A stretch of 64,000 bases of DNA from Klebsiella quasivariicola (GTDB taxonomy: Bacteria > Pseudomonadota > Gammaproteobacteria > Enterobacterales > Enterobacteriaceae): positions 4,030,001 to 4,094,000 of the forward strand of contig NZ_CP022823.1 of the NCBI RefSeq assembly GCF_002269255.1, in the 5' to 3' direction. Each line of letters begins with the position of its first letter. Within the stretch, counting starts at the first letter, position 1. A program made the translations under genes and the position numbers. Shown here piece after piece: positions 61,620 to 64,000 of this stretch. The notes beneath the pieces were generated by a model. The model worked only from the letters and a program-made list of their open reading frames with translations, had not been told where the DNA came from and did not search any database.

Positions 61620-64000
61620 TTACCCCAGAATCTCCCTGACCACCGGGCCGATGGCTTCAAAGGCCTGCGGGGAGATGATGTCGACGTGGGCGCAGTTCTG
61701 GCTGAACACCTCCAGTTCCCCCACCCACGGGCCCCATACGACCTGCGGATCCATCCCCGCCTGCCGCGTCTTCTCCGCCACGAACAGCGTCGCCTTGCCG
61801 TCAAACGACGCGCTGTGGGCGGTGGTTAACAGCCGCACCGCATCGGCATAGTTACCTTCGATAGCGCTGAACAGCTCGCCGGAGGCTTGCCCTTGCTGGG
61901 CGGCGAGGAACGCCTCGCGCTCGCGGTCAATCTCCGCCAGTACCTCGGGATCCAGCCCGTTAGCCTCTTTCTCCGCCCAGTTTTGCGTCTCCGGCGGCCA
62001 GGTATCCAGCAGGCCGAGGAAGGCCACCGCTTCGCCGCGCTGGCGCAAACGGGCGGCAATCCCCTGGGCTAAGGTGCCGCCCAGCGAATACCCGAACAGG
62101 TAATAAGGGCCGTGAGGCTGCTGCGCCAGCAGCGTGCGCAGATGGTGCTCGCACACCTCATCGAGGCTGGCGGCGCTGGCCATCGGCCCCTGCGGACGCG
62201 GCGACTGAATCCCGGTTATCGACCAGCGCGGGCTGAGATAGCGCGCCAGCACGCTGAACTGCCAGGCAAAGCCGGAGGCGGGATGGAAGCAGAACAGCGT
62301 CGGGCCGTCGCTCTCGCGCAGCGGCAGAAGCGTATCCAGCCCCAGGCGCCGGGCCTGCTCATCGCTGAGATCGGCAGCCAGCAGCGCGCTCAGTTTGCCC
62401 ACCGTCGAGGCCACCATCACCTGCCCCGGGGTCACCTGCCGCGCCAGCTGGCGGCTGAGCTGCGCCGCCAGGCGCATCGCCAGCAGCGAATGGCCGCCAA
62501 GGGCGAAGAAATCGGCGTCGATATCGTTCACCTCGCAGCCCAGCAGCTGGCTAAAGGCCGCGGCGACAAGGGTTTCCATCCCGGGCTCCGGCGGCCGGCC
62601 GCTGCGCTCCCCGCCGAGGGTCGGCAGCGGCAGCGCTTTGCGGTCCAGTTTGCCGTTGGCGCTCAGCGGCAGCTCAGCGAGCTGCATCAGCACCACCGGC
62701 ACCATATGCGGCGGCAGCTGTTCCGCCAGCCGCGCTCTCAGCGCCGCGGTATCCAGCGGCAGGCCGGAGTCAGAGACCAGATAGCCCACTAGCTGCCGGG
62801 CATCGCCGCCGGTCGCCGCCGCCTGATTGAAGACGCAGGCGTGGCTCAACGCCTGCGCCACGTCCGGCAGGGCCGACATCACCCGATCAATCTCGCCAAG
62901 CTCGATGCGCTGCCCGCGGATCTTCAGCTGGTCGTCGCTGCGGCCAAGGTACTCCACCGCGCCGTTCGTCAGCCAGCGCGCCACATCGCCGGTGCGATAC
63001 ATCCGCTCGCCGGGGGCAAACGGATCGGCGATAAAGCGGCTGGCGGTGAGGTCCGGACGTCCGAGATAGCCCTGCGCCAGCTGGATGCCGGTAAGATAAA
63101 GATCCCCCGCCACCCCCGGCGGCACCGGGCGCATCGCGGCATCGAGAATGCGCAGCCCGGTGTTCCACACCGGCCAGCCAATCGGCACGCTGCTGCCAGT
63201 CACGGCTGCCAGCTCAGGCCCGCAGGCCGGATACCAGCTGACATCCACCGCCGCTTCCGTCGGGCCGTACAGGTTATGCAGCGGCGCGCCGGTTAAGCGC
63301 TCCCAGTCGCGGCACAATTCCGTCGGTAGCGCTTCGCCGCTGCAGAAGACCCGTCGCAGCGTGCGGCAGGCGGCGACGCTGTCGCCATCCAGCGAGGCGA
63401 CAAACGCCGCCAGCATCGAGGGCACAAAGTGGGTGGTGGTCACGCCGTAGCGGGCGAAAAACTGCTGCATCGCCTGCGGGTCGCGGTGCGCCTCCGGCTC
63501 GGCCATCACCAGCTGCGCGCCGGCGATAAACGGCCACCAGAACTCCCACACCGACACGTCGAAACTGCACGGCGTTTTCTGCGCCACCACGTCGTCGGCA
63601 GATAACGGATAGCGATCCTGCATCCACAGCAGGCGGTTGACGATGGCGGTCTGGCCGACCATCACCCCTTTCGGCCGCCCGGTGGAGCCGGAGGTAAAGA
63701 TGATGTAGGCGGTATGGTCCGGTTTTGACAGCGCCAGCGGCGCCTCATCACCGGCGGCCAGCGGCTGCTGGTAGCAGAGGCTTTCCAGCCCCGGGATATC
63801 GCTGAAGCGGGCCAGCTGATCCTCCGAGGCGATCAGCAGCGACGGCCGGGCGTCTTCCAGCATCATCCGCAGGCGGTCGTCCGGATAGCCAGTGTCCAGC
63901 GGCAGCCAGGCGGCCCCCGCTTCGACAATACCGTGCAGCGCCAGGGTCAGGAACACCGAGCGCGGCAGGGCCACCGCCACGCTGTCGCCCGGCTTCACGC
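61620..64000 (-). CDS. entF: EntF, enterobactin synthetase component F, C-terminal part
   Basis: The last 793 codons of a nonribosomal peptide synthetase whose start lies beyond the window (E. coli EntF 1293 residues). Visible parts are most of the adenylation domain (FTSGSTGRPKGVMVG, NLYGPTEAAVD, YRTGDVARWL), the peptidyl carrier domain with its serine in FALGGHSLLAMRLA, and the thioesterase domain with GYSLGGTLAQ. The condensation domain is outside. It activates serine, joins it to dihydroxybenzoate and cyclises three units to enterobactin. Confidence 0.97.
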   Translation of the reverse strand, partial: VKPGDSVAVALPRSVFLTLALHGIVEAGAAWLPLDTGYPDDRLRMMLEDARPSLLIASEDQLARFSDIPGLESLCYQQPLAAGDEAPLALSKPDHTAYIIFTSGSTGRPKGVMVGQTAIVNRLLWMQDRYPLSADDVVAQKTPCSFDVSVWEFWWPFIAGAQLVMAEPEAHRDPQAMQQFFARYGVTTTHFVPSMLAAFVASLDGDSVAACRTLRRVFCSGEALPTELCRDWERLTGAPLHNLYGPTEAAVDVSWYPACGPELAAVTGSSVPIGWPVWNTGLRILDAAMRPVPPGVAGDLYLTGIQLAQGYLGRPDLTASRFIADPFAPGERMYRTGDVARWLTNGAVEYLGRSDDQLKIRGQRIELGEIDRVMSALPDVAQALSHACVFNQAAATGGDARQLVGYLVSDSGLPLDTAALRARLAEQLPPHMVPVVLMQLAELPLSANGKLDRKALPLPTLGGERSGRPPEPGMETLVAAAFSQLLGCEVNDIDADFFALGGHSLLAMRLAAQLSRQLARQVTPGQVMVASTVGKLSALLAADLSDEQARRLGLDTLLPLRESDGPTLFCFHPASGFAWQFSVLARYLSPRWSITGIQSPRPQGPMASAASLDEVCEHHLRTLLAQQPHGPYYLFGYSLGGTLAQGIAARLRQRGEAVAFLGLLDTWPPETQNWAEKEANGLDPEVLAEIDREREAFLAAQQGQASGELFSAIEGNYADAVRLLTTAHSASFDGKATLFVAEKTRQAGMDPQVVWGPWVGELEVFSQNCAHVDIISPQAFEAIGPVVREILG

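Noticed and set aside
1..64000. CRISPR array, prophage, insertion sequence or tRNA gene
   Set aside because: I saw no regularly spaced direct repeats with spacers, no transposase, integrase or phage structural proteins, and no tRNA-like cloverleaf. The accessory block from 16.9 to 46.3 kb has no flanking tRNA or integrase, so I do not call it a classical genomic island.

Overview
The window reads as chromosome of a Klebsiella, most likely the K. pneumoniae complex or a close relative. The backbone is enterobacterial and mostly collinear with the E. coli K-12 lipB-to-entF segment. The methionine-salvage genes (mtnK, mtnA, mtnB, mtnC, mtnD) and a PhyK-type phytase point to Klebsiella. All identifications rest on recalled family sequences and visible motifs; no search was run.

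Layout. 1-2.4 kb: end of lipB, a LysR regulator (ybeF) and lipA (lipoate synthesis). 2.6-9.1 kb: tatE, ybeM, crcB, cspE, pagP, dcuC, rna, rnk, uspG. 9.2-12.6 kb: ahpF and ahpC (peroxide defence) facing dsbG (periplasmic disulfide isomerase). 12.8-16.8 kb: ybdO, ybdN, ybdM, ybdL. 16.9-46.3 kb: a block of about 29 kb inserted between ybdL and ybdH/hcxA, which I recall as neighbours in K-12. 46.4-50.9 kb: hcxA, a short-chain dehydrogenase, ybdD, cstA. 51.3-64 kb: the enterobactin locus entHABEC / fepB / entS / fepDGC / entF (entF runs off the window), with Fur-like boxes in both divergent promoter regions.

The inserted block holds: mtnCD; a cytoplasmic BisC-type molybdoenzyme; a ribose-type ABC transporter with a PfkB kinase; an mtnB - FGGY kinase - 2-hydroxyacid dehydrogenase operon; a codB - PucR regulator - codA operon; a LacI regulator - inositol-phosphatase-like - organophosphate transporter - phytase unit; mtnA and mtnK; and a second ribose-type ABC transporter with a beta-propeller protein of unknown function.

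Four intergenic regions carry in-register 8-bp repeats resembling the MetJ operator (AGACGTCT): ybdL/mtnC, mtnB, mtnA/mtnK, and ABC transporter/hcxA. This suggests one methionine-repressed regulon that includes a sugar transporter, a candidate importer for methylthioribose or a related 5-modified pentose. The codB operon has a textbook sigma-54 promoter with an NtrC-like site about 105 bp upstream, so it is probably nitrogen controlled. The phytase unit looks like a phytate-use module: periplasmic phytase, organophosphate transporter, inositol-phosphatase-like enzyme, with a perfect palindrome as likely LacI-family operator. REP-like palindromes cluster between 41 and 62 kb. I saw no tRNA, rRNA, CRISPR array, insertion sequence or prophage gene.
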